From assembly GCF_030719295.1 (NCBI RefSeq), contig NZ_CP120997.1:5900001-5964000 (forward strand): a stretch of DNA of 64,000 nt, in the 5' to 3' direction. Below are positions 38,808-47,767 of this stretch, piece after piece. Made by a program: the position numbers and the translations under genes. The notes under the pieces are model-generated. The model made no database searches. It was given only the letters and a program-made list of their open reading frames with translations, and was not told where the DNA came from. Numbering within the stretch: the stretch's first letter is position 1; each line of letters begins with the position of its first letter. The DNA is from Streptomyces sp. Mut1. Lineage in GTDB: Bacteria > Actinomycetota > Actinomycetes > Streptomycetales > Streptomycetaceae.

Positions 38808-38894
38808 TCAGCAGGACGGGCGACACACGCAGCCCGCATAGCGGAGCAGGTCCATATGGACCCTCCGCCACAGGCGCACATCGGTGTCGGTCAT
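38808..38894 (-). CDS. Cys-rich leader peptide of the cysteine dioxygenase operon
   Basis: 28 aa, ending AGCVCRPSC, with three cysteines in the last seven residues. Contains RRVHMDL, like the short putative leader peptides found before sulfur-metabolism genes in actinobacteria. It has no Shine-Dalgarno sequence, and a promoter placed 7 nt upstream of the ATG implies a leaderless mRNA. Mycobacteria use leaderless poly-Cys short ORFs as cysteine-responsive attenuators; the same logic would fit a cysteine-degrading operon here. An internal ATG (38855) would give a 15-aa form. Confidence 0.72.
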   Translation of the reverse strand: MTDTDVRLWRRVHMDLLRYAGCVCRPSC

Positions 38895-38901
38895 GCCCGG
38901 G

Positions 38902-38930
38902 AGTAGACCATGTGCGCCTGTGGGCGTCAA
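38902..38930 (-). promoter_or_regulatory. promoter of the leader peptide and cysteine dioxygenase operon
   Basis: On the minus strand TTGACG (38930-38925), a 17-nt spacer and TCTACT (38907-38902). The -10 ends 7 nt before the leader ATG, so transcription would start at or next to the A of ATG. Confidence 0.6.
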
Positions 38931-40540
38931 TTGATGTCTGCGGTGCGGTCGGAGCGGACCGACGTCCGTGCCGCCCCTCCGCGTGCCGCGTCCGCCGCCG
39001 CGAAGAGCTCCGCGGGCCGTACGCCGCCGAACGACTCGACGAGATGGCCGTCCGGCCTGACCAGCAGAACCGTGTGCGCGGACGCCCCCGGATAGCTCTC
39101 GGTCACCAGCAGTTCGGCCTTGACCGGCAGGGCCGCCACGGCCTCGACCAGCCGGGGCATCACTCCAGCGCGCATCCAGTGCCGCCGGTCCCATACTCCG
39201 GTTCCCGGCGCCACGAGCACCACCAGCAGATGCCCCTGCCCGAGCCGCTCCCGCAGCCGCACCGCGGTGCCGTCGGGCGCGGTGACCCGTACATCGGCCA
39301 CCGGCGCACCGGGGGGCGTACCCACGGACGCGTGCGCCTCGGCGCGCGGGGGCGCAAGGGGGGACAGGGAGTAGGAGGGGGGCGCACCGAGGGGGCCACA
39401 GCCCAGATGTCCGTCCGCGAGCAGCGCGTCGTGCCCCCGTGCGCTCCCCGGGACCAGGGTCCGCAGCCCTCCGCTGCCCCGCAGTATCGGCAGCGACTGG
39501 TCGGCGGCGCGCAGCCGCGAGGCGACGGCGGCCCGGCGCTCGGCCTGGTAGCTGTCGAGGAGCACGTCGGACGCGCCGTGGTGCCAGGCCAGGGCCAGTT
39601 TCCAGGCCAGGTTCTCCGCGTCCCGCAGCCCCTCGTCCAGCCCCTGCGTGCCCAGGGCACCCAGCAGATGGGCGGCGTCCCCGGCCAGGAAGGCCCGCTT
39701 CACCCGCCACCGCCGGGCCAGCCGGTGGTGGAGCGTGTAGACCCCGGTGTCCAGCAGCTCGTACGGGGGAGTCTCGCCGCACCAGCCCGCCAGGGTGTCC
39801 CGTACGCGCGTGACGAGGGCGTCCGGCGTGACCAGTTCGCCGCGCGCGGGCAGCAGCCAGTCCAGCCGCCAGACATCGTCCGGCAGCGGCCGCGCGGTGA
39901 CCTCGGCGCCCCCGGTGCGCCACGGCGGCGACCGGTGCAGTACGGCCTCGCCGGGCCAGGGCAGCTCGGTGCGCAGCGCGGCCACGGCGTGCCGTTCCAC
40001 AGCCGTACGTCCGGGAAACCGGATGTCGAGGAGTTTGCGCACGGTGGACCGGGCCCCGTCGCAGCCCACCAGGTAACTCCCGCGCCACCAGGTCGAAGCC
40101 GGCTCCCTGGTGTGCACGGTGACCCCGGACCGGTCCTGCTCCAGCGTGTCGATCCGGCCGAGCCTGGCCGTCCGCACCAGCTCCTGCGCGGCCACCGCGT
40201 CCCGCAGCCCCCGCACCAGCGCGTGCTGCGGCACATGGACGGGCGCGGCCGGCCCGTCGCCGCCGGGCACGGCCTCACCGAGCGGCAGCTCGCGTACCAG
40301 CTGCTTGCGCCGCACGGACCGCCAGCCGGACCAGCGCAGCCCCTCGTCGTGCAGCGTCTTGCAGCCGAGCCGCTCCAGGAAGGCCGCGGTGTCCTCGCGC
40401 AGCACGACCGTGCGGGCGGGGCGGGTCTCGTCCTTGCCCGGGTCCTCGTCCACGAGCACGCACGGCACCCCCTGCGCGGCGAGGGCGAGCGAGAGCGCCA
40501 GGCCGACCGGCCCGGCACCCACGATGATCACCGGGTCCAC
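38927..40540 (-). CDS. FAD-dependent aromatic monooxygenase (phenol hydroxylase/TfdB-like)
   Basis: 537 aa. N-terminal dinucleotide-binding VIIVGAGPVGLALSLALA (about 3-20), middle YLVGCDGARSTVR (DG motif, about 160) and FLAGDAAHLLGALGTQGLDEGLRDAENLAWKLA (GD motif, about 285-315). The C-terminal 110 residues resemble the thioredoxin-like domain of this family. It would hydroxylate an aromatic substrate with NAD(P)H and O2; the substrate is unknown. GTG at 40540 with GGGGGA 7 nt upstream. Its 3' end overlaps the promoter of the cysteine dioxygenase operon. Confidence 0.85.
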   Translation of the reverse strand: MDPVIIVGAGPVGLALSLALAAQGVPCVLVDEDPGKDETRPARTVVLREDTAAFLERLGCKTLHDEGLRWSGWRSVRRKQLVRELPLGEAVPGGDGPAAPVHVPQHALVRGLRDAVAAQELVRTARLGRIDTLEQDRSGVTVHTREPASTWWRGSYLVGCDGARSTVRKLLDIRFPGRTAVERHAVAALRTELPWPGEAVLHRSPPWRTGGAEVTARPLPDDVWRLDWLLPARGELVTPDALVTRVRDTLAGWCGETPPYELLDTGVYTLHHRLARRWRVKRAFLAGDAAHLLGALGTQGLDEGLRDAENLAWKLALAWHHGASDVLLDSYQAERRAAVASRLRAADQSLPILRGSGGLRTLVPGSARGHDALLADGHLGCGPLGAPPSYSLSPLAPPRAEAHASVGTPPGAPVADVRVTAPDGTAVRLRERLGQGHLLVVLVAPGTGVWDRRHWMRAGVMPRLVEAVAALPVKAELLVTESYPGASAHTVLLVRPDGHLVESFGGVRPAELFAAADAARGGAARTSVRSDRTADIN

Positions 40541-40681
40541 GGCGCGTCCCCCATCAGGGTGGAACGGGACGGAAGGGGCGCGGGCGTCGAAGGGGATGCG
40601 GCGGCGTAGGGGGCTCGGTGCGCGATCACAGAACGTATGCAACCTACTGCCGGTGCTTGCGTCAAGCGACGCCGGAACGCG

Positions 40682-40717
40682 GCGAGGGGCGGTGGCAGGT
40701 GCGCCACCGCCCCTCGC
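40682..40717 (-). terminator. terminator of the gluABCD operon
   Basis: Perfect 15-bp stem gcgaggggcggtggc / gccaccgcccctcgc with a 6-nt loop, 20 bp beyond the gluD stop. Confidence 0.88.
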
Positions 40718-40737
40718 GGGCGTCCTGAGACGGGCTG

Positions 40738-41649
40738 TCAGACGGCGCGCCCGTCATCCGTGTTGAGCGCCGGCGCGTCGATCGTCTCCAGATCGCCCCC
40801 CGGGCCGGTGCCGAGTACCGCGCCCGTGCTCTTCTTCCCGCGCCGGAGCCGCCGCTCCAGCCAGCTCGCGAACGAGGTGAGGGTGTAGTTCAGGGCGAGG
40901 TAGATCACCGCGACGATGGTGAAACACGCGATGGTGTTGGAGCCGTAGTTCGCGGACATCGGCCGCACGGCCGCCAGCAGCTCGGGGAAGCTGAGCACCG
41001 CGCCACCGAGGGCGGTGTCCTTCACGATCACCACGAGCTGGCTGACGATCGCGGGCAGCATGGCGGTGACGGCCTGCGGCAGCAGCACGAAGACCATCGT
41101 CTGGCCCTTGCGCATGCCGATCGCCTTGGCCGCGTCCGTCTGTCCGCGCGGAAGCGTCTGGATGCCGGCCCGCACGATCTCGGCGAGCACCGAGGCGTTG
41201 TAGAGCACCAGGCCGGTCACCACGGCGTACAGCAGACGGGTGTCCGGTTCGAGCTCGGTGTACTCGGAGTACGCCTGGTTGGCGATGACCATCAGGAGCA
41301 GCACGGGAATGGCGCGGAAGAACTCCACGACCACCCCGCCCGGAACCCGGACCCATCGGTGGTCCGAGAGCCGCCCGATCCCGAACAGCGCGCCCAGCGG
41401 CAGCGCGATGATCAGAGCGAAGAACGCCGCCTTGATCGTGTTCTGGAAGCCCGGCCAGATGAAGGTCTCCCAGGGCTGGGGGCTGGTGAAGAACGGCTTC
41501 CACTTGATCCAGTCGAGCTGGTGCTTCTCGGCGAGGCCGTCGTAGACCCACCACAGCACCGCCGCGGCGGCCAGCACGAAGAGGACCGTGTAGAGGATGT
41601 TGCGCCGCTTGGCGCGGGGCCCCTGGGCGTCGTAGAGGACGGAACTCAT
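40738..41649 (-). CDS. gluD: glutamate ABC transporter permease GluD
   Basis: 303 aa inner-membrane permease of the polar amino-acid (HisM) family. One N-terminal helix (about 18-38), a long loop, then five helices; the EAA-type coupling motif is KAIGMRKGQTMVFVLLPQA (about 178-196). Cytoplasmic C-terminal tail is long and charged. Its ATG overlaps the gluC stop by 4 bp. Last gene of gluABCD. Confidence 0.92.
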   Translation of the reverse strand: MSSVLYDAQGPRAKRRNILYTVLFVLAAAAVLWWVYDGLAEKHQLDWIKWKPFFTSPQPWETFIWPGFQNTIKAAFFALIIALPLGALFGIGRLSDHRWVRVPGGVVVEFFRAIPVLLLMVIANQAYSEYTELEPDTRLLYAVVTGLVLYNASVLAEIVRAGIQTLPRGQTDAAKAIGMRKGQTMVFVLLPQAVTAMLPAIVSQLVVIVKDTALGGAVLSFPELLAAVRPMSANYGSNTIACFTIVAVIYLALNYTLTSFASWLERRLRRGKKSTGAVLGTGPGGDLETIDAPALNTDDGRAV

Positions 41650-42311
41650 CGCTTCACCGCCACCTTCTTGGCCACCCAGCCGAGGATGAGACCGGTCGGA
41701 AGGGTCAGGATGACGAAACCGAGGGCGAAGATGCCCGAGATCAGCAGCAACTGCGCCTCGTTCTCGATCATGCCCTTCATCAGGTACGAGGCTTCCGCCA
41801 CTCCGATCGCGGAGGCGACGGTGGTGTTCTTCGTCAGCGCGATGAGCACGTTGGACAGTGGGTTGACCACCGACCGGAACGCCTGCGGGAGGATGATCAG
41901 CCGCAGGACCTGAGTGAAGCTGAGGCCGAGTGCCCGTGCCGCCTCGGCCTGGCCGACCGGCACCGTGTTGATGCCGGAGCGCAGCGCCTCGCACACGAAC
42001 GCGGCGGTGTAGACGATGAAGGAGAGCACCGCGAGCCGGAAGTTGATGCCCTTGATATCGGTGCCGCCGAGAGCGATGTTGAGCGTCGAGTACAGGCCCA
42101 GCGAGGCGAACATAATGATCACGGTCAGCGGAATGTTCCGGATCACGTTCACATAGCCGGTCGCGAAACCGCGCATCAGGGGGACCGGGCTGACCTTCAT
42201 GCCGGCCAGCAGCGTTCCCCATATGAGGGAGCCGAGGGCGGAGTAGACGGTGAGCTTCACCGTCACCCAGAAGGCCCCCAGCAGGTCGTAACCATCAAGA
42301 AAGTCGAACAC
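41646..42311 (-). CDS. gluC: glutamate ABC transporter permease GluC
   Basis: 221 aa permease with about five membrane helices and the coupling motif ARALGLSFTQVLRLIILPQAFR (about 143-164). Pairs with GluD to form the glutamate channel. Separated from gluB by 75 bp that hold a strong stem-loop. Confidence 0.92.
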   Translation of the reverse strand: MFDFLDGYDLLGAFWVTVKLTVYSALGSLIWGTLLAGMKVSPVPLMRGFATGYVNVIRNIPLTVIIMFASLGLYSTLNIALGGTDIKGINFRLAVLSFIVYTAAFVCEALRSGINTVPVGQAEAARALGLSFTQVLRLIILPQAFRSVVNPLSNVLIALTKNTTVASAIGVAEASYLMKGMIENEAQLLLISGIFALGFVILTLPTGLILGWVAKKVAVKR

Positions 42312-42343
42312 GATCTCCCGTGCTTCCGCGTGTAGGAGGGCGT

Positions 42344-42372
42344 GGCGCGCCGCCGGTCAGCGGCGGCGCGCC
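42344..42372 (-). terminator. intercistronic stem-loop gluB/gluC
   Basis: Perfect 12-bp stem ggcgcgccgccg / cggcggcgcgcc with a 5-nt loop just after gluB. It probably causes partial termination or stabilises the upstream mRNA, giving more binding protein than permease. Confidence 0.75.
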
Positions 42373-42386
42373 CGGTCAGCCCTGCT

Positions 42387-43226
42387 TCACTTGACGACGT
42401 TGCCGATCTTCGGGGCGGGGTCGTTCTTGTAGTTCGCGGGGCCGAAGTTGGCCTCCACGGCCTTGTCCCACGAGCCGTCCTCGACCATCTTGGTCAGCGC
42501 GTCGTTGACCTTCTTCTTGAAGTCGGCGTCGCCCTTCTTCAGGCCGATGCCGTAGTTCTCGTTGGTCATCTTGAAGCCGGCCAGCTTGAACTTGCCCTTG
42601 TTGGCGTCCTGCGCGGCGTAACCGGCCAGGATGCTGTCGTCCGTGGTCAGGGCGTCGACGACCTTGTTCTCCAGGCCGGTCAGACACTCGGAGTAGCCGC
42701 CGTACTCCTGGAGCTGCGCCTTCGGGGCCAGCTTGTCGTGGATGTTCTGCGCCGAGGTCGAGCCGGTGACCGAGCAGAGCTTCTTGTTGTTCAGGTCCTC
42801 GGGCTTCGTGATCGAGTTGTCGTCCGCGCGGACCAGGATGTCCTGGTGGGCCAGGAGGTACGGACCGGCGAAGTCGACCTTCTGCAGGCGCTCGTCGTTG
42901 ATCGAGTAGGAGGCGACGATGAACTTCACGTCACCGCGCGAGATGGCCGTCTCGCGGTCGGCGCTCTTGGTCTCCTTGAACTCGATGTGCTTGGCGTCGT
43001 AGCCGAGTTCCTTGGCGACGTACGTGGCGACATCGACGTCGAAGCCGGTGTACTTGCCGTCCGGGGTCTTCAGGCCCAGACCCGGCTGGTCAATCTTGAT
43101 GCCGATCGTGATCTTCTTGCCGCCCGACCCGGACGCGTCGTCCTTGTCGTCGGAACCACAGGCGGTGGCGGTGAGGGCGAGGGCGAGCACGGCGGCCGAG
43201 GCGGCAGTGACCTTACGAAGCTGCAT
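42387..43226 (-). CDS. gluB: glutamate-binding lipoprotein GluB
   Basis: 279 aa extracellular solute-binding protein (SBP_bac_3). Signal peptide with a lipobox ending TATAC (lipidated Cys about residue 23), a Gly/Ser/Asp linker, then two lobes. Binding-lobe motifs include GFDVDVATYVAKELGY and VDFAGPYLLAHQDILV. It delivers glutamate to GluCD. Confidence 0.94.
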   Translation of the reverse strand: MQLRKVTAASAAVLALALTATACGSDDKDDASGSGGKKITIGIKIDQPGLGLKTPDGKYTGFDVDVATYVAKELGYDAKHIEFKETKSADRETAISRGDVKFIVASYSINDERLQKVDFAGPYLLAHQDILVRADDNSITKPEDLNNKKLCSVTGSTSAQNIHDKLAPKAQLQEYGGYSECLTGLENKVVDALTTDDSILAGYAAQDANKGKFKLAGFKMTNENYGIGLKKGDADFKKKVNDALTKMVEDGSWDKAVEANFGPANYKNDPAPKIGNVVK

Positions 43227-43295
43227 GGTGAAATTCCCTAGAGTTGACGCGATGTGAGTGATCAGCAGATACGGAAGCCGGTGCTGAAGGCTCCA

Positions 43296-44084
43296 TCAGT
43301 GGTGAAGGATCTTCGACAGGAAGTCCTTGGCCCGGTCACTGCGCGGGTTGCTGAAGAACTGGTCGGGCGTGGCCTCTTCGACGATCTTTCCGTCCGCCAT
43401 GAAGACGACCCGGTTCGCCGCTGAGCGGGCGAAGCCCATCTCGTGGGTGACGACGACCATCGTCATGCCCTCGCGGGCGAGCTGCTGCATGACCTCCAGC
43501 ACCTCGTTGATCATCTCCGGGTCGAGCGCCGAGGTCGGCTCGTCGAAGAGCATGACCTTCGGGTCCATCGCCAGCGCCCTGGCGATCGCCACGCGCTGCT
43601 GCTGGCCACCGGAGAGCTGCGAGGGGTACTTGTCGGCCTGGGTCCCGACGCCCACCCGGTCGAGCAGCGAACGCGCCTTGTCCTCGGCCGCCTTCTTGTC
43701 CGCCTTGCGGACCTTCAGCTGGCCGAGCGTCACGTTTTCGAGGACCGTCTTGTGGGCGAAGAGATTGAACGACTGGAAGACCATGCCGACATCGGCGCGC
43801 AGCCGCGCCAGCTCCTTGCCCTCCTCGGGCAGGGGCTTCCCGTCGATCGAGATCGCGCCCGAGTCGATCGTCTCCAAGCGGTTGATCGTGCGGCACAGCG
43901 TGGACTTACCGGACCCGGACGGCCCGATGACGACCACGACCTCGCCGCGGGCGATCGTCAGGTCGATGTCCTGGAGCACATGCAGCGCGCCGAAGTGCTT
44001 GTTGACGTTGCTCAGCACAACCAGATCGCCACCGGGCGCGGGTGCAGCGTCCTCGGCGCCCTTGGTCACTGAAACTCCGCTCAT
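43296..44084 (-). CDS. gluA: glutamate ABC transporter ATPase GluA
   Basis: 262 aa. Walker [10 protein letters not shown] (about 54), Q-loop FQSFNLF, signature LSGGQQQR, Walker [14 protein letters not shown]-loop VVTHEM. Polar amino-acid (GlnQ/HisP) type. First gene of gluABCD, divergent from gluR across 320 bp. An N-terminal extension of about 18 residues ([18 protein letters not shown]) precedes the ATPase core. Confidence 0.95.
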   Translation of the reverse strand: MSGVSVTKGAEDAAPAPGGDLVVLSNVNKHFGALHVLQDIDLTIARGEVVVVIGPSGSGKSTLCRTINRLETIDSGAISIDGKPLPEEGKELARLRADVGMVFQSFNLFAHKTVLENVTLGQLKVRKADKKAAEDKARSLLDRVGVGTQADKYPSQLSGGQQQRVAIARALAMDPKVMLFDEPTSALDPEMINEVLEVMQQLAREGMTMVVVTHEMGFARSAANRVVFMADGKIVEEATPDQFFSNPRSDRAKDFLSKILHH

Positions 44085-44404
44085 CGGCTTCTTGCTCCGT
44101 CCTCCTCGGTTGGGAAGGACCTTAGTGACGCAGTGCTACCAACGTCATTACATCTGAGCGGAAATTGAGCATAACGATCCGGCGGCAACCGGACACTCCG
44201 TGTGAAGGGGACGTCACGCCTCTCGCACCGGCCGTACCGGGTGCATAACGGAAACCCGGATACAACGGACAAGTACTTGACTGTCCACCCGTGATCGGCG
44301 TGGATTCCCTGGTACACCCCTACGTGAAACGCCCCGGAACGGGGAAGTGACCGGGGCGTACACGACCGGACGAACACACGCGAACCACACGCCAGAGGGG
44401 GGCC
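44085..44404. promoter_or_regulatory. gluA-gluR divergent control region
   Basis: 320 bp holding promoters for uptake operon and sensor system. Visible: GAGGAGGACGG ribosome-binding region before gluA, an inverted repeat tgacg-N12-cgtca at 44126-44147, TTGACT at 44277-44282 on the plus strand without a good -10, and GAGGGG 6 nt before gluR. The true GluR binding site cannot be chosen by eye. Confidence 0.5.
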
Positions 44405-45097
44405 ATGAGACTGCTGCTCGTCGAGGACGACAACCACGTCGCCGCCGCCCTGTCCGCGATCCTCGCCCGGCACGGCTTCCAGGTGGTCCACGCCCGCAGC
44501 GGCGACGAGGCCCTGCAAGCGCTCCTGCCCGCCGACACGGAGCCCTTCGGTGTCGTCCTCCTCGACCTCGGGCTGCCCGACCAGGACGGCTACGAGGTGT
44601 GCGGCAAGATCCGCAAGCGCAGCTCCGTACCGGTGATCATGGTGACCGCCCGCGCCGACGTACGCTCCCGGATCCACGGACTCAACCTCGGCGCCGACGA
44701 CTACGTGACCAAGCCGTACGACACCGGCGAGCTGCTGGCCCGTATTCACGCCGTCAGCCGGCGCAAGGCGAGCAACGAGGACACCGCGCCCACGCCCGCC
44801 GCCGGACTGCGCCTGGGACACGTGCACATCGAGCTGCCGACCCGCCGGGTGAGCGTCGACGGCAGCGAGGTCCAGCTCACCCGCAAGGAGTTCGATCTGC
44901 TCGCCCTGCTCGCCCAGCGGCCCGGTGTGGTCTTCCGCCGGGAGCAGATCATCAGCGAGGTGTGGCGGACCAGCTGGGAGGGAACAGGGCGCACGCTTGA
45001 GGTCCACGTCGCGTCCCTGCGTTCCAAACTGCGGCTGCCCGCACTGATCGAGACCGTGCGCGGGGTCGGCTACCGCCTCGTCTCACCGTCCGCGTAG
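44405..45097 (+). CDS. gluR: glutamate-responsive response regulator GluR (OmpR family)
   Basis: 230 aa. Receiver 1-118 with acidic VEDD, phospho-Asp in LLDLGLPDQDG (about 54), Thr/Ala and Lys in TARAD and VTKPYD; OmpR winged helix about 135-228 (LTRKEFDLLALLAQRPGVV, RTLEVHVASLRSKL). In S. coelicolor the two-component pair beside gluABCD is GluR-GluK, which senses extracellular glutamate and activates uptake; name by synteny. Followed 15 bp later by gluK. Confidence 0.9.
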   Translation: MRLLLVEDDNHVAAALSAILARHGFQVVHARSGDEALQALLPADTEPFGVVLLDLGLPDQDGYEVCGKIRKRSSVPVIMVTARADVRSRIHGLNLGADDYVTKPYDTGELLARIHAVSRRKASNEDTAPTPAAGLRLGHVHIELPTRRVSVDGSEVQLTRKEFDLLALLAQRPGVVFRREQIISEVWRTSWEGTGRTLEVHVASLRSKLRLPALIETVRGVGYRLVSPSA

Positions 45098-45112
45098 AGG
45101 CGTACGTCCCCG

Positions 45113-46507
45113 GTGCGTACCCGGCTGCTCCCGCTGCTCATCGTCCTGATGGCGAGTGTCCTGCTCGCGCTCGGCTTCCCGCTGGCCGTCAGCGTGGCCG
45201 CGGCCGAGCAGCAGCGCGTCGTGATCGACCGCATCGACGACACGGCACGCTTCGCCGCGCTCGCCCAGTTCATCACCGAGCGCACCCTCGGCTACGACGA
45301 ACGCCGCCGCACGCTCCAGACCGAGCTGGAGACGTACAACTCGGTGTACGGCATCCGGGCCGGCGTCTTCTACCGCGACGACTCCGCCATGGCGAAGGCC
45401 CCGGACACCTGGCGGCTCCCCGTCGAGGGCGAGGGCCGCGCCGCGTTCAGCGAGGCACTGCTCGGCCGCCGCAGCCACGACCCGCCGCAGGTCTGGCCCT
45501 GGCAGGACGGCCGCGTCGTCGTCGCCTCGCCCGTCGTACGGGACGGCGACGTGATCGCGGTCGTCGTCATCGACTCGCCCACCGGCCAGATGCGCGCCGA
45601 CACGATGCGCGGCTGGCTGCTGATCGCGGCGGGCGAGGTGGTCGCGATGCTGGTGGCCGTCGGCGCCGCGATCCGCCTCACCGGCTGGGTCCTGCTGCCG
45701 GTCAAGACGCTGGACGCGGCCGCCCACGACATCGCCAGCGGCCGGATGCGGTCCCGGGTCGCGGCATCCGGCGGGCCCCCGGAACTCAGGCGGCTGGCCC
45801 GGTCGTTCAACGAGATGGCCGACAACGTCGAGGACGTGCTGGAGCAGCAGCGCGCCTTCGTCGCCGACGCCTCCCACCAGTTGCGCAACCCGCTGGCCGC
45901 GCTGCTGCTGCGCATCGAGCTCCTCGCCCTCGAACTCCCCGAGGGCAACGAGGAGATCGCCTCCGTGCGCACCGAGGGCCGGCGCCTAGGCCAGGTCCTC
46001 GACGACCTGCTCGACCTGGCGCTCGCCGAGCACGCCGATACCGACCTCCGGCTCACGGACATCGGCGCGCTCACGGCCGAACGGGTCGCTTCCTGGCGGC
46101 CGGTGGCCGAGGAGAAGGGGGTACGGCTCCGGGCCGACGGGCTGCCCGCAGTCACCGCGTGGGCCGACCCCATCGCCCTGTCCAGCGCCCTCGACGCCAT
46201 CATCGACAACGCCCTCAAGTTCACGCCCGCCGACGAGGAGGTCCGCGTCACCGTCGCCTCCGGCAGCCAGGACGTCACGGTGGTCGTCGCGGACAGCGGA
46301 CCCGGCCTCACCGAGCAGGAGCTCGAACGGGTCGGCGACCGCTTCTGGCGCAGCTCCCAGCACCAGAACATCCAGGGATCGGGCCTCGGGCTCTCCATCG
46401 CCGGAGCGCTCCTGACGGCGGGCGGCGGCTCGCTCGCGTACGCGCGCAAGGAGCCGAACGGGCTGAGCGTGACGGTCTCGGTGCCGCGCCACGATCCGAA
46501 GGGCTGA
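45113..46507 (+). CDS. gluK: sensor histidine kinase GluK
   Basis: 464 aa, GTG start. Two membrane helices (about 5-30 and 165-187) enclose a 135-aa extracellular sensor domain. HAMP (about 188-240), HisKA with ASHQLRNPLAALLLR (His about 253), HATPase with NALKFTP, DSGPGL and GSGLGLSIAG. It phosphorylates GluR in response to glutamate, by analogy with S. coelicolor. Convergent with the TAXI-like gene. Confidence 0.9.
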   Translation: MRTRLLPLLIVLMASVLLALGFPLAVSVAAAEQQRVVIDRIDDTARFAALAQFITERTLGYDERRRTLQTELETYNSVYGIRAGVFYRDDSAMAKAPDTWRLPVEGEGRAAFSEALLGRRSHDPPQVWPWQDGRVVVASPVVRDGDVIAVVVIDSPTGQMRADTMRGWLLIAAGEVVAMLVAVGAAIRLTGWVLLPVKTLDAAAHDIASGRMRSRVAASGGPPELRRLARSFNEMADNVEDVLEQQRAFVADASHQLRNPLAALLLRIELLALELPEGNEEIASVRTEGRRLGQVLDDLLDLALAEHADTDLRLTDIGALTAERVASWRPVAEEKGVRLRADGLPAVTAWADPIALSSALDAIIDNALKFTPADEEVRVTVASGSQDVTVVVADSGPGLTEQELERVGDRFWRSSQHQNIQGSGLGLSIAGALLTAGGGSLAYARKEPNGLSVTVSVPRHDPKG

Positions 46508-46519
46508 CGCCGGGGCCGC

Positions 46520-46640
46520 ACGGCCGGAGCCGGGGCCGGGCTTGCGCGGGCGAGCCGCCGGTGCGAGGGAGCACCGGGCGGCACGAGGAGCCGGAGCCGG
46601 GCCCGCGCGGCCGGGGCCGGAGCCGGGCCCGCGCAGCGAA
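46520..46640. repeat. GC-rich imperfect repeats between gluK and TAXI gene
   Basis: Copies of ccggagccgggcccgcgc at 46591-46608 and 46617-46634, plus diverged echoes (gccggagccggggccgggc) from 46525. About 120 bp between two convergent genes; it may serve as a weak terminator. Confidence 0.65.
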
Positions 46641-46646
46641 CCGCCG

Positions 46647-47645
46647 CTACGGCTTGACCGAGCGGTAGTAGCGCTTGGCACCTTCGTGCAGCGGGAGCGG
46701 GTCGGTGTAGATGGCCGTCCGCAGGTCCACCAGCTGCGCCGCGTGCACCTCGCGCCCGATGCGGTCGCGGCTGTCGATCACGGTCCGGGTGAACGCCTCC
46801 GTCATCGCCGCGTCGGTGCGGTCCGTGGTGACCAGCACATTGGCGATCGCGACCGTGGGGACGGCCTGGCCCTGCTGCGCGTTGCGATAGGCGTCGGCGG
46901 GCATCACGGCCGAGCGGTAGTAGCCGGTGGAGCCGCCCGCCGCCTGAAGCTGCTTGATCAGCTTGTCCTCCAGCGGGATCAGCCGGACCGAGAACCGTTC
47001 CGACAGATCGGCCACCGCCGTCGTGGGCAGCCCGCCGGACCAGAAGAACGCGTCGAGCTTCCCCTCCTCCAGCAGCTTCGGCATCGTGTCGATGCCCGCC
47101 GGCACAGCCGTCACATCCTCGACCGGGTCGAGACCCGCGGCCGTCATCAGCCGGTCGGCGACCAGCTTCACCCCCGACCCCGGCTGCCCCACCGCGACCG
47201 TCCTGCCCCGCAGATCCGCCACACTGCGGATGTCCGAACCGCGCTCCACGACCAGCTGTATGTAGTCGTCGTACAGCCGGACACAGCCGCGCAGCCGCTC
47301 GTAGCCGGGCCCCCGGGCACGCAGATAGGCGGCGACGGCGTCGGTGGTGGCGATGGTGAAGTCGGCCTTGCCCGTCGCGACCCGGGCGATGTTCTGCTGC
47401 GAGCCCTCGCTCGTCTGGAGCTGTATCGACACCTCGGGCAGATCCTTGGCGAGGGCCCCCTTCAGCCGCTCCCCGTAGCGCTGGTAGACGCCGCTGCGCA
47501 CCCCGGTGCTGAACGACAGCGTGCCGGTCGGCGCCGGATCGCGGAGGGGGAGCAGCCACCAGAGCAGCAGCCCGAGCACGACGACGAGGACGGCGCCCGC
47601 CCGCAGGGAGCGGCGCCGGCCGATTCGGGACAGGGCCGGGAGCAT
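46647..47645 (-). CDS. TAXI-family solute-binding protein, membrane-anchored
   Basis: 332 aa. An uncleaved-looking N-terminal helix (about 16-34, [19 protein letters not shown]) precedes a TRAP-TAXI periplasmic binding domain ([61 protein letters not shown]). TAXI proteins normally feed TRAP permeases, but no TRAP permease genes are near. A Thermus TAXI protein binds glutamate/glutamine, and this gene lies next to gluRK, so a sensory helper role is possible (inference). Confidence 0.87.
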   Translation of the reverse strand: MLPALSRIGRRRSLRAGAVLVVVLGLLLWWLLPLRDPAPTGTLSFSTGVRSGVYQRYGERLKGALAKDLPEVSIQLQTSEGSQQNIARVATGKADFTIATTDAVAAYLRARGPGYERLRGCVRLYDDYIQLVVERGSDIRSVADLRGRTVAVGQPGSGVKLVADRLMTAAGLDPVEDVTAVPAGIDTMPKLLEEGKLDAFFWSGGLPTTAVADLSERFSVRLIPLEDKLIKQLQAAGGSTGYYRSAVMPADAYRNAQQGQAVPTVAIANVLVTTDRTDAAMTEAFTRTVIDSRDRIGREVHAAQLVDLRTAIYTDPLPLHEGAKRYYRSVKP

Positions 47646-47767
47646 GGCGGCGATCCTGCCAGGTGGTTCCGGGCCCTGGCCAGGGCCGCCGCCGGATCAC
47701 CCCGCCGGTACGGGCCCCGGACGCCGCCCGAGGCGGAGGGTGTCCGGGCAGCGCCTACCCTTGTCGC

